A stretch of DNA of 54,165 nucleotides from a virus, in the IMG/VR virus record IMGVR_UViG_3300044846_002556, positions 1-54,165 of that record. One strand, given 5' to 3'. A program made the position numbers and the translations under genes. Under the pieces are notes generated by a model. The model worked only from the letters and a program-made list of their open reading frames with translations. It was not told where the DNA came from and did not search any database. Position 1 is the stretch's first letter; every line of letters starts with the position of its first letter. Shown in pieces: positions 21,337-27,528 of this stretch.

Positions 21337-21531
21337 TCAGTCTCCTGAATAAGAGTTGCGAAGCAGCCACTGGCGTTCGGCCTCGTTGTCGAGACATTCT
21401 TGCAGATCGGAGATGAATTGCTCCAAGTCCAGCCTCTCGTCTTTTGTGATTTTGAAGTTGGGGTTTTGCAGGTTGGCGACGAGAACGCGAATGGCTGTTT
21501 GCGCGCCGTCTGGGTAAAGTTCTGCGATCAT
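21337..21531 (-). CDS. Hypothetical protein, 64 residues
   Basis: Begins MIAELYPDGAQTAIRVLVAN and contains DERLDLEQFISDLQECLDNE and RQWLLRNSYSGD; helical. It overlaps the upstream stop by 4 bp and ends one base before the HNH gene. No function known. Confidence 0.55.
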   Translation of the reverse strand: MIAELYPDGAQTAIRVLVANLQNPNFKITKDERLDLEQFISDLQECLDNEAERQWLLRNSYSGD

Positions 21532-21794
21532 TCCGAGTCCTCCGGGAAAGTTGCGTCGTTGATCAGGTGCTGGGCGATTTCGTGCCAGTTCACGTCGGAG
21601 ATGAAAGCCATGGCGTAGTCGAACGCCAGACCTTTTCCGACTTCTTCCAGATGATATTCGACGTATTCACGGCACCAATCAGCAGCCTCAGATAAAGAAG
21701 GCTTGTCTGGAAAGTCGTCGGAGAGGTCGAGTCCGTCGAAGATTTCGAGATTGATCCGCCATGTGGCGTAGTTCGTCCAGCCGTTATATGACAT
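21528..21794 (-). CDS. DUF7249-like (WTNYATW) phage protein
   Basis: 88 residues. The start (MSYNGWTNYATWRINLEIFD) carries the NGWTNYATW pattern seen in many phage proteins, followed by DWCREYVEYHLEEVG and DVNWHEIAQHLI. Family name DUF7249 is from memory. Function unknown; often found in the early region of phages. Confidence 0.65.
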   Translation of the reverse strand: MSYNGWTNYATWRINLEIFDGLDLSDDFPDKPSLSEAADWCREYVEYHLEEVGKGLAFDYAMAFISDVNWHEIAQHLINDATFPEDSE

Positions 21795-22074
21795 AGTTCG
21801 CTCCTTTCAGAATGTCTCTAAGTTCCTGCTTGATGCGCCTTGCGTGTTCTCCGCGCCATGTGGCAGCGTTTGCGAGAAAGTAGGCCACAACGCTGACGCC
21901 AGAATCGAGGCCGTAAGGCTCCGAGACTTGGTTAAGATGTCGGAGCGCGAAGATGTAGGGGACTGCGCCGAAGTAGGGTTTGGGCCAGTTGGCGCGTATG
22001 TCTGCAGCTATCACATACAAAGGTCTGTGATGCGTGTCGGCTGGAGCGCCTTCGGCGGGGGATGTCTGGGTCAT
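21784..22074 (-). CDS. Conserved-type phage protein, 96 residues
   Basis: From ATG 22074. IAADIRANWPKPYFGAVPYI, FALRHLNQVSEPYGLDSG and VAYFLANAATWRGEHARR follow a pattern shared by many phage proteins (AADIRxxW, AVPYxxAM, DSGxxxVxYFLANAxTWRG), which helps place the start. Unknown function; helical. It overlaps the next gene (21528-21794) by 11 bp. Confidence 0.65.
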   Translation of the reverse strand: MTQTSPAEGAPADTHHRPLYVIAADIRANWPKPYFGAVPYIFALRHLNQVSEPYGLDSGVSVVAYFLANAATWRGEHARRIKQELRDILKGANYVI

Positions 22075-22075
22075 G

Positions 22076-22363
22076 TCATTCGTCCGAGGTGATGGGCAGG
22101 GCGGACTGCATGGTGGCGATCCAGATGGTGAGGTCGTCGATGGCTTGAGCAGCTTGTGTGCGTTTGTATTTGGTGTTTGTGATCTCGCCCGCAGCGCGCA
22201 GCATATTGGTGATGCCCATGCCGCGAGTTGGGATGATCTGGCCGTTGGTTTTGACGTAGAGCTGCAGGGCGGAGCGCAGTGAGCGGGCGCGGAAGTATGC
22301 AACAGCGTCGGGGCCGACAAAGCTGTGGCCGGATTTGGAGAGGTGGATATATGAGTCGGTCAT
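22076..22363 (-). CDS. Hypothetical protein, 95 residues
   Basis: Begins MTDSYIHLSKSGHSFVGPDA and contains SALQLYVKTNGQIIPTRGMG and KRTQAAQAIDDLTIWIATM. Mostly helical. Function unknown. Its stop overlaps the start region of the next gene. Confidence 0.55.
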   Translation of the reverse strand: MTDSYIHLSKSGHSFVGPDAVAYFRARSLRSALQLYVKTNGQIIPTRGMGITNMLRAAGEITNTKYKRTQAAQAIDDLTIWIATMQSALPITSDE

Positions 22364-22378
22364 GGCTGGGCCTTGAGG

Positions 22379-22594
22379 TTAGTTGGAAATGGTCTGGATG
22401 ACGAAGCGGCGGTTGTCTCGCACGAGCCACTTGGTGCCACGCCAGACGTTAATGGCTGACGCGACAGGCCAAAGGGGTGTCTGGAAGCGAAAGCGTTTGC
22501 CAGCGCGGGTCTTGCCAGTGACGAGGTAGAGGTCGCCGGGGGCGGGAGTCCAAGAGACTGCGCCGTTTGGCTGGTGGGTGATGGGAGATTGCAT
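22379..22594 (-). CDS. Hypothetical protein, 71 residues
   Basis: Begins MQSPITHQPNGAVSWTPAPG and continues LYLVTGKTRAGKRFRFQT, then VASAINVWRGTKWLVRDNRR. The pattern is that of small beta-rich phage proteins, like conversion of a strand sheet followed by a basic end. No domain recognised. Confidence 0.5.
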   Translation of the reverse strand: MQSPITHQPNGAVSWTPAPGDLYLVTGKTRAGKRFRFQTPLWPVASAINVWRGTKWLVRDNRRFVIQTISN

Positions 22595-22605
22595 GGAAGG
22601 GCTCC

Positions 22606-22842
22606 TTACATGGCGGGGGTTATGAAAATGCAGATGGGATTATTGACCAAATCCAGACGTAAAAGGTCGCCCCAGTCTTGGGTGCGGTGGCGGCAGGGCG
22701 CGAGGCCCAGTGCGCGTTTGGCACGGCGGATCAGCGTCTGGGAGGTGGCGTCGGCTGGGGCGTCGATCTCGACGCGATGCACCCAGCAGTAGTTGGCTTC
22801 GCCAGCGAAAGTGTCAGTCATTTCGACAGAATAGCGGCACAT
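22606..22842 (-). CDS. Hypothetical protein, 78 residues
   Basis: ATG 22842 is preferred because GGAG is six bases upstream; an ATG twelve bases earlier has no ribosome site. The product starts MCRYSVEMTDTFAGEANYCW and contains VHRVEIDAPADATSQTLIRR and AKRALGLAPCRHRTQDWGD, close to small phage proteins with the pattern NYCWVxR. Function unknown. Confidence 0.6.
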   Translation of the reverse strand: MCRYSVEMTDTFAGEANYCWVHRVEIDAPADATSQTLIRRAKRALGLAPCRHRTQDWGDLLRLDLVNNPICIFITPAM

Positions 22843-22897
22843 TTTGGACTCCATAAGGTTAGAGGTGAGGAGATGCAGTGGCATCGCTTCGCACTGG

Positions 22898-23215
22898 TTA
22901 AAAGTCGGAGAGAAGGTCGTCGGCGTCAGCGAGTTCGACGATTTTGTTGCGTCTGACGGCGACTTTTTGCTGAGCTGCTTGCACGGCTGGGTGGTCAGCG
23001 CCCCAGACGTTTTTGAGGTTGGCGAGGTAACGCTTGTGCGCCTCTGCGAAGCCGTGGAAGTGGTCGGAGTAGCTGTTCGGCCAGAGGTTTTCGGGGAAGT
23101 CTTGGAAGAGCTTGCGGGTGGCCGCAGGCTGCGCGTCATAGAACGCGAAAAGCTGGTCTGTGCTTTTGCGGACTGTGGACTGGTGGCGATTGCGTTGGGA
23201 GTTGGTGGAAGTCAT
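22898..23215 (-). CDS. Hypothetical protein ending ADADDLLSDF
   Basis: 105 residues from ATG 23215 (AGGA nine bases upstream). STDQLFAFYDAQPAATRKLF, FPENLWPNSYSDHFHGFAEA and HKRYLANLKNVWGADHPAVQ are helical; the end, KIVELADADDLLSDF, is the clearest member of the acidic Phe-ended tail group. A promoter (23301-23329) and a 9-bp hairpin precede it, so it likely starts its own transcript. No domain recognised. Confidence 0.65.
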   Translation of the reverse strand: MTSTNSQRNRHQSTVRKSTDQLFAFYDAQPAATRKLFQDFPENLWPNSYSDHFHGFAEAHKRYLANLKNVWGADHPAVQAAQQKVAVRRNKIVELADADDLLSDF

Positions 23216-23267
23216 CTGCAAGTGTCCTGGCCTTGGAGGCTGCCGCGTTAGCGGCTCGGGGTTGCTG

Positions 23268-23299
23268 GGCAACGGGCGAAAAACAAATCACCCGTTGCC
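23268..23299 (-). promoter_or_regulatory. 9-bp inverted repeat in a leftward leader
   Basis: GGCAACGGG (23268-23276) and CCCGTTGCC (23291-23299) pair perfectly around a 14-base loop. The repeat starts next to the -10 of the promoter at 23301-23329 and would be at or near the start of the transcript. It could be a regulator site, a 5' stabilising hairpin or an attenuator. No U-tract is present. Confidence 0.45.
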
Positions 23300-23300
23300 T

Positions 23301-23329
23301 TTTATCGCAAAAGATGGGTCTAACGTCAA
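23301..23329 (-). promoter_or_regulatory. Sigma-70-like leftward promoter
   Basis: On the minus strand TTGACG (23324-23329) and GATAAA (23301-23306) are separated by exactly 17 bases. The spacer contains GTTAGACCCAT, the complement of the ATGGGTCTAAC element that recurs in this arm. It would drive the gene at 22898-23215 and genes beyond. Confidence 0.55.
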
Positions 23330-23367
23330 GACATGAAATGGTGGGCTGGTTGTGGGGCGGTCTGGTG

Positions 23368-24102
23368 TTAGAAGGGCGAGTCGTCGTCCTCGATCTCGTA
23401 GCCGAGGGCGCGAGCATCCTCTGCGGTGAGTGGGATGCTGTCGTCGGTTGGATCGTCATAGAGCGGTTTCATGTTGAATTTCACGCGCTGTGCGTTGAGT
23501 TCGATTTTGTCCTGCCCCAGTTTGGTGATGTAGCCTCTCGCCCGCATTTCATCTGTCGAGAGTTCTGCGCCTGCGGATCGGAGTGGTTTTTTGGTGGTGT
23601 AAAGTTCGAGCGGTTTTTTAAGCAGAATGTTGTGCGGCGAGGTCGGGGCGTTTTTGCCTTGCAGAGCGGATTGCTGGTCGGGGGTGGAGAGTCCGGCAGA
23701 GATTGCGCGTTCCGCGTGTTCGTAATGGAGCGCCTTATCTTCGTCCGAGATTGACATGAGGTCATCGACGCGGGAGGGCGCGTGTCCTTGTGAAAATGAA
23801 ATGCTGGAAGAAAGTCCAGCGCGGCGGCGTCTGGCGTATGCGGCTGTTCGCTGGTTTTTGCGGAAGGCGGCGCGGAAGTGCTGTTCTTCGGCCACGAGAA
23901 GGGAAAGGTCTGCTTCGGAGATGAAAGGTTGGTCTGCGAGGAATTGCAGGGATTGGAGCGCCTCGCGGAAGTCGTCGATTGTGGAGGTGGAGGTGAGGGA
24001 GGATGCGATAGTGCGGATCTCCCGTTTGAGGATGTTGGCTGTGTCGTATGTGCGGCGAAGGGCAGATAGAAGGGTTATCATGCGCTCTTGGGTTATTGCC
24101 AT
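23368..24102 (-). CDS. Hypothetical protein with SSB-like tail EIEDDDSPF
   Basis: 244 residues from ATG 24102 (AGGAG upstream). The first half is helical and Ser/Thr-rich (TLLSALRRTYDTANILKREI, RTAAYARRRRAGL); the second half includes DEMRARGYITKLGQDKIELN and AQRVKFNMKPLYDD. It ends ARALGYEIEDDDSPF, close to the DDDIPF end of bacterial SSB proteins, although no OB-fold is visible. The upstream control region makes it one of the first leftward genes. Function unknown; interaction with SSB-binding host proteins is inferred. Confidence 0.65.
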   Translation of the reverse strand: MAITQERMITLLSALRRTYDTANILKREIRTIASSLTSTSTIDDFREALQSLQFLADQPFISEADLSLLVAEEQHFRAAFRKNQRTAAYARRRRAGLSSSISFSQGHAPSRVDDLMSISDEDKALHYEHAERAISAGLSTPDQQSALQGKNAPTSPHNILLKKPLELYTTKKPLRSAGAELSTDEMRARGYITKLGQDKIELNAQRVKFNMKPLYDDPTDDSIPLTAEDARALGYEIEDDDSPF

Positions 24103-24137
24103 GGTGGGGGCTCCTTTGTAGGTAGTGAATGTTGCAT

Positions 24138-24151
24138 GGTCTATATAGACC
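24138..24151. promoter_or_regulatory. Perfect palindrome, candidate operator
   Basis: GGTCTATATAGACC is its own reverse complement. It lies 36 bp upstream of the start of the gene at 23368-24102 (minus strand), beside TATAAA (minus strand, about 24154-24159), and it is flanked by GTAGTGAAT (24122) and GTGGTGAAT (24161), a nearly exact repeat. A repressor or activator site is likely; the RHH protein at 11041 and the HTH protein at 13844 are candidate readers. Confidence 0.55.
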
Positions 24152-24209
24152 GTTTTATAGGTGGTGAATAGCACAAACCACCCTTTGTGTGCTGGATTTG
24201 GGGTTGGGT

Positions 24210-24373
24210 GGGTCTAAGGTTAAAAGGGTAGAGCAGGTGGGGGTGTAGTTGACATTCGATTTTTAAAAAAAAATATATACTTAAAGAGGGGCCTAACCCT
24301 CTGCCTTCTTAAATATATATTAGAGAGAAGGTTAGAGCCACCATATACTGGGTATCAGAGGGGTCTAAGGTTA
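24210..24373. repeat. 13-bp direct repeat GGGTCTAAGGTTA (two copies)
   Basis: Exact copies at 24210-24222 and 24361-24373. A shorter inverted relative lies at 24330-24337 (GGTTAGAG). The core GGGTCTAA also occurs at 19.38, 23.32 and 25.25 kb. They look like binding sites for one regulator. Confidence 0.6.
24249..24302 (+). promoter_or_regulatory. Candidate rightward promoter with downstream inverted repeat
   Basis: TTGACA (24249-24254) precedes an A/T-rich stretch; ATATAT or TATATA falls 18-19 bases later (24273-24279). AGAGGG (24285-24290) and CCCTCT (24297-24302) form an inverted repeat around GCCTAA immediately downstream, a natural operator position. No rightward gene follows within the gap, so the sequence may instead serve origin melting or an RNA primer. 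Confidence 0.35.
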
Positions 24374-24453
24374 GAACCATTTAAGACCATCTGGAGAGGG
24401 GAAAGGGCGGTTTGTGCTATTTGCCGCCTATGTAGTCGCCCATAAAATCCCAG

Positions 24454-24509
24454 CCATTTACCATTTGCCCAGCATCAACCATTTGCCAGCCATTTGCCCA
24501 CCATTTTCG
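24454..24509. repeat. Iteron-like CCATTTGCC cluster
   Basis: Units begin at 24454 (CCATTTACC), 24461 (CCATTTGCC), 24479 (CCATTTGCC), 24490 (CCATTTGCC) and 24501 (CCATTTTCG). The last three are spaced exactly 11 bp, one helical turn, so a protein could bind all three on the same face. They lie 130 bp from the AT-rich tract and just before the terminators, which is a typical origin or partition-site arrangement. Confidence 0.55.
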
Positions 24510-24516
24510 AGCCAAT

Positions 24517-24592
24517 AAAAAAGCCCCACGCTGGTCGGCATGGGGCGCGCAAGCGCAGGGCAATAAAAAACCCCCCAGATTGCTCCGGGGGG
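24517..24592 (-). terminator. Tandem leftward intrinsic terminators
   Basis: Terminator A: TGGGGC and GCCCCA arms (24541-24546 and 24523-24528) followed on the minus strand by TTTTTT (24517-24522). Terminator B: CCCCCC and GGGGGG arms (24571-24576 and 24587-24592), with TTTTTT at 24565-24570. Both lie just after the leftward gene at 24600-25157 and shield the iteron region from its transcription. Confidence 0.85.
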
Positions 24593-24599
24593 TTTGTGC

Positions 24600-25157
24600 T
24601 TAGAATATGTCGTCCAGACCGTCGATTGACTGCGCTGCCTTTTTCTTGCGCGCCAAAAATTCCTTTTCGACTGCGGCAGCAAACTTGTCGTTCTGCAGCG
24701 CTTTGGCGAGCATCTCGTCGAAAGCGGCCTTTTCGTCCGGCTTGCTGCGCTTTGGCAGGGCCTTGCCTTTAGCTTTGGCAATGTTGCTCAACATCTCAAT
24801 CGCCACGCCCTGACGCAGCTTGTCGTCGTCGGATAGTCTGGGGGATGAGGCGCGACCCTTTCGCGCAACGCCAGAAACAATGCTGTCAAACATTTCCTTC
24901 TGGATTGCCGCGCAAATGGCTGCGGCTGTTTCCTCATCCCGGCGCGCGTTAGGGATACCAAAACGCTGCGCCTCGTTTGCTATGTCATCATCGCTCCATG
25001 GATTAGCGCCGTTGCCCATAATACCGGCCTTCACGCCTGCTATCGAGTTCTTGATAGCAGTCGAAAAACCAAGCTGGAGCAAATGCTCCAAGCTGTTGGA
25101 CGGCAGAACACTGGAGTCGATTGAATGACCTGCGAACAAAAGATTGATAGAAACCAT
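24600..25157 (-). CDS. Hypothetical protein ending SIDGLDDIF
   Basis: 185 residues. The start (MVSINLLFAGHSIDSSVLPS) is followed by helical, charged stretches: FSTAIKNSIAGVKAGIMG, DDIANEAQRFGIPNARRDEE, AAAICAAIQKEMFDSIVSGV and a basic end (LARKKKAAQ). It ends SIDGLDDIF, an acidic Phe-terminated tail. It is the rightmost leftward gene and is bounded by two strong terminators, so it is a separate transcription unit. Function unknown; location next to the proposed origin is suggestive. Confidence 0.7.
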   Translation of the reverse strand: MVSINLLFAGHSIDSSVLPSNSLEHLLQLGFSTAIKNSIAGVKAGIMGNGANPWSDDDIANEAQRFGIPNARRDEETAAAICAAIQKEMFDSIVSGVARKGRASSPRLSDDDKLRQGVAIEMLSNIAKAKGKALPKRSKPDEKAAFDEMLAKALQNDKFAAAVEKEFLARKKKAAQSIDGLDDIF

Positions 25158-25533
25158 AACTAGCTCCTGCTGGTTAAGGCCCTATCGGGTTCACGATTTC
25201 AAACAGCGGAAACCCGGTAGGGCTCAGGACGACAAGGCGTCGTCCATGGGTCTAACCGTATCAGAAAAAAATCACATTGCAAGAAAAATCTGCAGAATTT
25301 TGAAAAATATTTTAGGCCCATCTAATCGCACAAGGAAGGCCGTGGATTGATCCGGGGTCGATCCGGTAGGATAGCACCAGAGCCCTTGTAAAAACGCGCC
25401 ACGGGTTATTTTTGGGGCTCTGGGTCGATCCACAATAAAATGCGTCCGATTGCGTTTTTCTTCGTCCAGCCCCGTTGACACAATGGGCCTAACATGAAAT
25501 AAGGGGATATGGTTTGAAACGAAAGGAGCTTAC
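25158..25533. other. Intergenic stretch between divergent transcripts
   Basis: No supportable gene. It contains a weak leftward promoter (TTGCAA at 25277-25282 and TACGGT at 25255-25260, 16-base spacer), an ATGGGTCTAACCG element at 25247-25259, two GGTCGATCC copies (about 25356 and 25423), a 9-bp inverted repeat CCAGAGCCC (25377-25385) / GGGCTCTGG (25415-25423) with a 29-base loop, and the rightward promoter at 25475. Confidence 0.6.
25475..25503 (+). promoter_or_regulatory. Candidate rightward promoter for the late arm
   Basis: TTGACA (25475-25480) and AATAAG (25498-25503) are separated by 17 bases. The spacer contains CAATGGGCCTAACATG, a close relative of the ATGGGTCTAAC element. The first rightward gene starts at 25534, about 25 bases downstream of the expected start of transcription. 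The -35 is perfect and the -10 matches four of six positions. Confidence 0.5.
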
Positions 25534-25638
25534 ATGCAACGAGATGAACATGTCTGGGCCTATGCCTTCTGGCACGGCTCCAGATACGCTGCCACCGAGA
25601 GCGCGCTGCTTAAATATGCGGCAGCACTCTGGCATTGA
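25534..25638 (+). CDS. 34-residue leader-type small protein
   Basis: ATG 25534 follows AGGAG by five bases. The product begins MQRDEHVWAYAFWHGSRYAA and ends LLKYAAALWH, rich in aromatic residues and Ala, so a short amphipathic helix. It lies directly after the candidate promoter and before a hairpin, the layout of a small first gene or a leader peptide. No family recognised. Confidence 0.55.
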   Translation: MQRDEHVWAYAFWHGSRYAATESALLKYAAALWH

Positions 25639-25645
25639 GCAGGCT

Positions 25646-25663
25646 GGAGCCCTACGGGGCTCC
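25646..25663 (+). terminator. Hairpin with TACG loop after the 34-residue gene
   Basis: GGAGCCC (25646-25652) and GGGCTCC (25657-25663) form a 7-bp stem with a TACG tetraloop. No T-run follows, so a processing site, attenuator or weak terminator is possible. Confidence 0.45.
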
Positions 25664-25766
25664 AATCCCTCAAATCATCTGGTTGGCCGAAGGCCGGGGG
25701 TATGGCCCAGCGGGGGATTGTTGTAATGCTTTGCCGATCCCCAATTTGCAGGAGTGAAAAATAAGT

Positions 25767-25788
25767 GATGGGTCTATTTTGACCCATC
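25767..25788. promoter_or_regulatory. 8-bp inverted repeat upstream of the late genes
   Basis: GATGGGTC (25767-25774) and GACCCATC (25781-25788) surround TATTTT. Each arm contains GATGGGTC, the start of the GATGGGTCTAAC element found elsewhere, so the repeat may be a double regulator site. It could also form an RNA hairpin. It lies about 100 bp before the terminase small subunit candidate. Confidence 0.45.
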
Positions 25789-25887
25789 CCCTTGTGCTGG
25801 TTGCCTTGCAGTCAGACCCATGATATACTCAGTCCCAAATGGAACTAACCCTGCGCGTCCCGCGCAGACCATTTGGAGTCCCCCGAC

Positions 25888-26736
25888 ATGTATATCGCAC
25901 CCCCCGGCAAGGGTCGTCGCCCCGCCCCGATTGTTTATGGGCCTCCCCGCGCCCTTTCGGAAACCGACATCGCCAGCATGTGGGACCGGCAGGCGGACGG
26001 CGCGAAGGGCATCCCGCGCATCAAGACGCTGCGCTACAACCACCACATGCTCGCCAAGGCGGTCGCCAGCGGCAAAAGCCTGCTCGAATGCTCCCAGCTC
26101 ACGGGCCTGACAGGCTCTCGCATCTCGGACCTCAAAAACGACCCAGCCTTTCAGGAACTTGTAAGTTTTTACTCCGAAGAGTTGCATGAAGTTTATGTGG
26201 ACGTGCACCAGCGCATGGCGGCGTTCGGCACGTCCGTGCTGGAAGAACTTACCGAGCGGTTTGAGGCCGAACCCGAAAAGTTCACCAAGCGGGAACTCAT
26301 GGATTTGTTCACCACCATGGCCGACAGGTCGATCCCGACCGCAAAAGGCGGACCGTCGCCCCAACAGGGCCTTTCGCTGGGCGGAGGTGCAGGGGGCGGC
26401 CTTGCGCTCCAGATCAACTTCGTCGCCCCAGCCACCGGGGAGCCCGAAACCCTCGAGGCGCGTGTCACACCCCAAACCCAGGCGCCTGCGGCTCTGCCAG
26501 GTCAAAGTGACGCACTGTTGGTTAGACCCCCGCTGGCGGACGAATTGGGAATGCCCCCCGGACTCGACATTGACGGCGAGCCTTTCGTCCCGCACACTCC
26601 ACAACCAGTCCCCTCCCCCGCCGATCTCCAACAGGCCAAATTCGACGCCACCGGGGCCGCAATCGAAAAGCGCGAGGCGGAAGCTGCGGAGCGAGAGCGC
26701 ATCTACCGCGAGCATATGGCAAAAAGAGGTTTCTGA
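25888..26736 (+). CDS. Putative terminase small subunit
   Basis: 282 residues. Residues 48-90 (HHMLAKAVASGKSLLECSQL, TGLTGSRISDLKNDPAFQEL) form a helix-turn-helix DNA-binding segment, followed by a helical oligomerisation-like region (ELHEVYVDVHQRMAAFGTSV) and a long Pro/Gly-rich, probably disordered linker. Such an HTH-plus-helix layout at the start of late genes fits a small terminase or pac-recognition protein. The large subunit is 11.5 kb away, so the pairing is not proven. ATG 25888 has GGAG nine bases upstream. ATG overlap with the next gene. Confidence 0.6.
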   Translation: MYIAPPGKGRRPAPIVYGPPRALSETDIASMWDRQADGAKGIPRIKTLRYNHHMLAKAVASGKSLLECSQLTGLTGSRISDLKNDPAFQELVSFYSEELHEVYVDVHQRMAAFGTSVLEELTERFEAEPEKFTKRELMDLFTTMADRSIPTAKGGPSPQQGLSLGGGAGGGLALQINFVAPATGEPETLEARVTPQTQAPAALPGQSDALLVRPPLADELGMPPGLDIDGEPFVPHTPQPVPSPADLQQAKFDATGAAIEKREAEAAERERIYREHMAKRGF

Positions 26737-27272
26737 TGGCGAAAACCCCAGCATGGCAACGATTTTTGCCCCAAGGCGATGGATATACGCCTCGATCATA
26801 TAAATTACCTGAGTGGTCCGGGCAGTGCACATCATGCGGAAATGACTCTACTGTAGTGAAATTCGGCAGGGGTCGTGCGGGAGTTTGCAATTCTTGTTAC
26901 AAGAAAGAATGGGAACTCAACAATAGTTTGAAGGTTAGGTGCCAGCGTTTATATGGGAATGCACAAAAACGTGCAAAAGCGCGAGGTTGGCCTCCACCAG
27001 ATTTTACTTCTGAATGGATTGAAGAAAAAATATTAAATGGAGTCTGTGAGGTTACAGGCATTCCATTCGATTTAACTACTTATGTATCGGAGACTCACGC
27101 AGCTAATCCTTGGGTGCCCTCTTTAGATAGGATAGACAGCTCTAAGCCTTATTTGAAAGATAATGTTCAAGTAGTGGTTTATATGTATAATGTATGTAAA
27201 GGTGAATTTTCACAAGAAGATGTGATGCTTTTTGCGAGAATGCTGGTGCGTGGAGAGACAGATGCCTTATAA
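26736..27272 (+). CDS. Zinc-finger HNH-like endonuclease
   Basis: 178 residues. C31-x2-C34 and C51-x2-C54 form a zinc finger. CEVTGIPFDL (104-113), PSLDRIDSSKPYLKDNVQVV (128-147) and the later YNVCKGEF (N152, K155) follow a phage endonuclease family with the LDRID signature, taken as HNH-related. Codon use is AT-rich compared with its neighbours, which indicates recent transfer. It lies between the terminase candidate and the DUF6321-like gene and overlaps both by 1-11 bp. Homing nuclease, inferred. Confidence 0.75.
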   Translation: MAKTPAWQRFLPQGDGYTPRSYKLPEWSGQCTSCGNDSTVVKFGRGRAGVCNSCYKKEWELNNSLKVRCQRLYGNAQKRAKARGWPPPDFTSEWIEEKILNGVCEVTGIPFDLTTYVSETHAANPWVPSLDRIDSSKPYLKDNVQVVVYMYNVCKGEFSQEDVMLFARMLVRGETDAL

Positions 27273-27528
27273 GACACAGGCTTGGCAAAGAAAGGCTGGC
27301 AAAAACCCAGCGGGCGGGCTAAATGAAAAAGGCCGCGCTTCCTACAACAAAGCCAATCCCGGCAAACCCGGACTAAAACCTCCAGCGCCTCATCCAAAAA
27401 CTGAAAAGGATGCCATGCGGCGCAAATCATTCTGCGCGAGAATGTCTGGAATGCCGGGACCAATGAAGGATGAAAAGGGCAAGCCTACACGCAAAGCTCT
27501 TTCACTGAAAGCGTGGAACTGCAAATGA
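27262..27528 (+). CDS. DUF6321-like small protein
   Basis: 88 residues from ATG 27262. AWQRKAGKNPAGGLNEKGRA, FCARMSGMPGPMKDEKGKPT and ALSLKAWNC match a phage family I recall as DUF6321. It is basic and Gly-rich, with an invariant FCARMxGM core. Function unknown. It overlaps the endonuclease end by 11 bp and the endolysin start by ATGA. Confidence 0.75.
   Translation: MPYKTQAWQRKAGKNPAGGLNEKGRASYNKANPGKPGLKPPAPHPKTEKDAMRRKSFCARMSGMPGPMKDEKGKPTRKALSLKAWNCK

Larger units (their letters stand above)
24103..24599. promoter_or_regulatory. Intergenic control region, possible replication origin
   Basis: 497 bp without a supportable gene. It holds a perfect 14-bp palindrome, a 13-bp direct repeat, AT-rich tracts (24262-24279 and 24312-24324), a promoter-like sequence, an inverted repeat AGAGGG/CCCTCT, five iteron-like CCATTT units and two leftward terminators. 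Iterons beside an AT-rich stretch are the usual build of a plasmid or phage origin. The parts are listed separately; the origin role is inferred. Confidence 0.5.

Noticed and set aside
25774-26835. 353-codon minus-strand frame opposite the terminase small subunit candidate
   Set aside because: The plus frame has a ribosome site, HTH motif and coupled neighbour. The minus frame looks like a GC-rich shadow.
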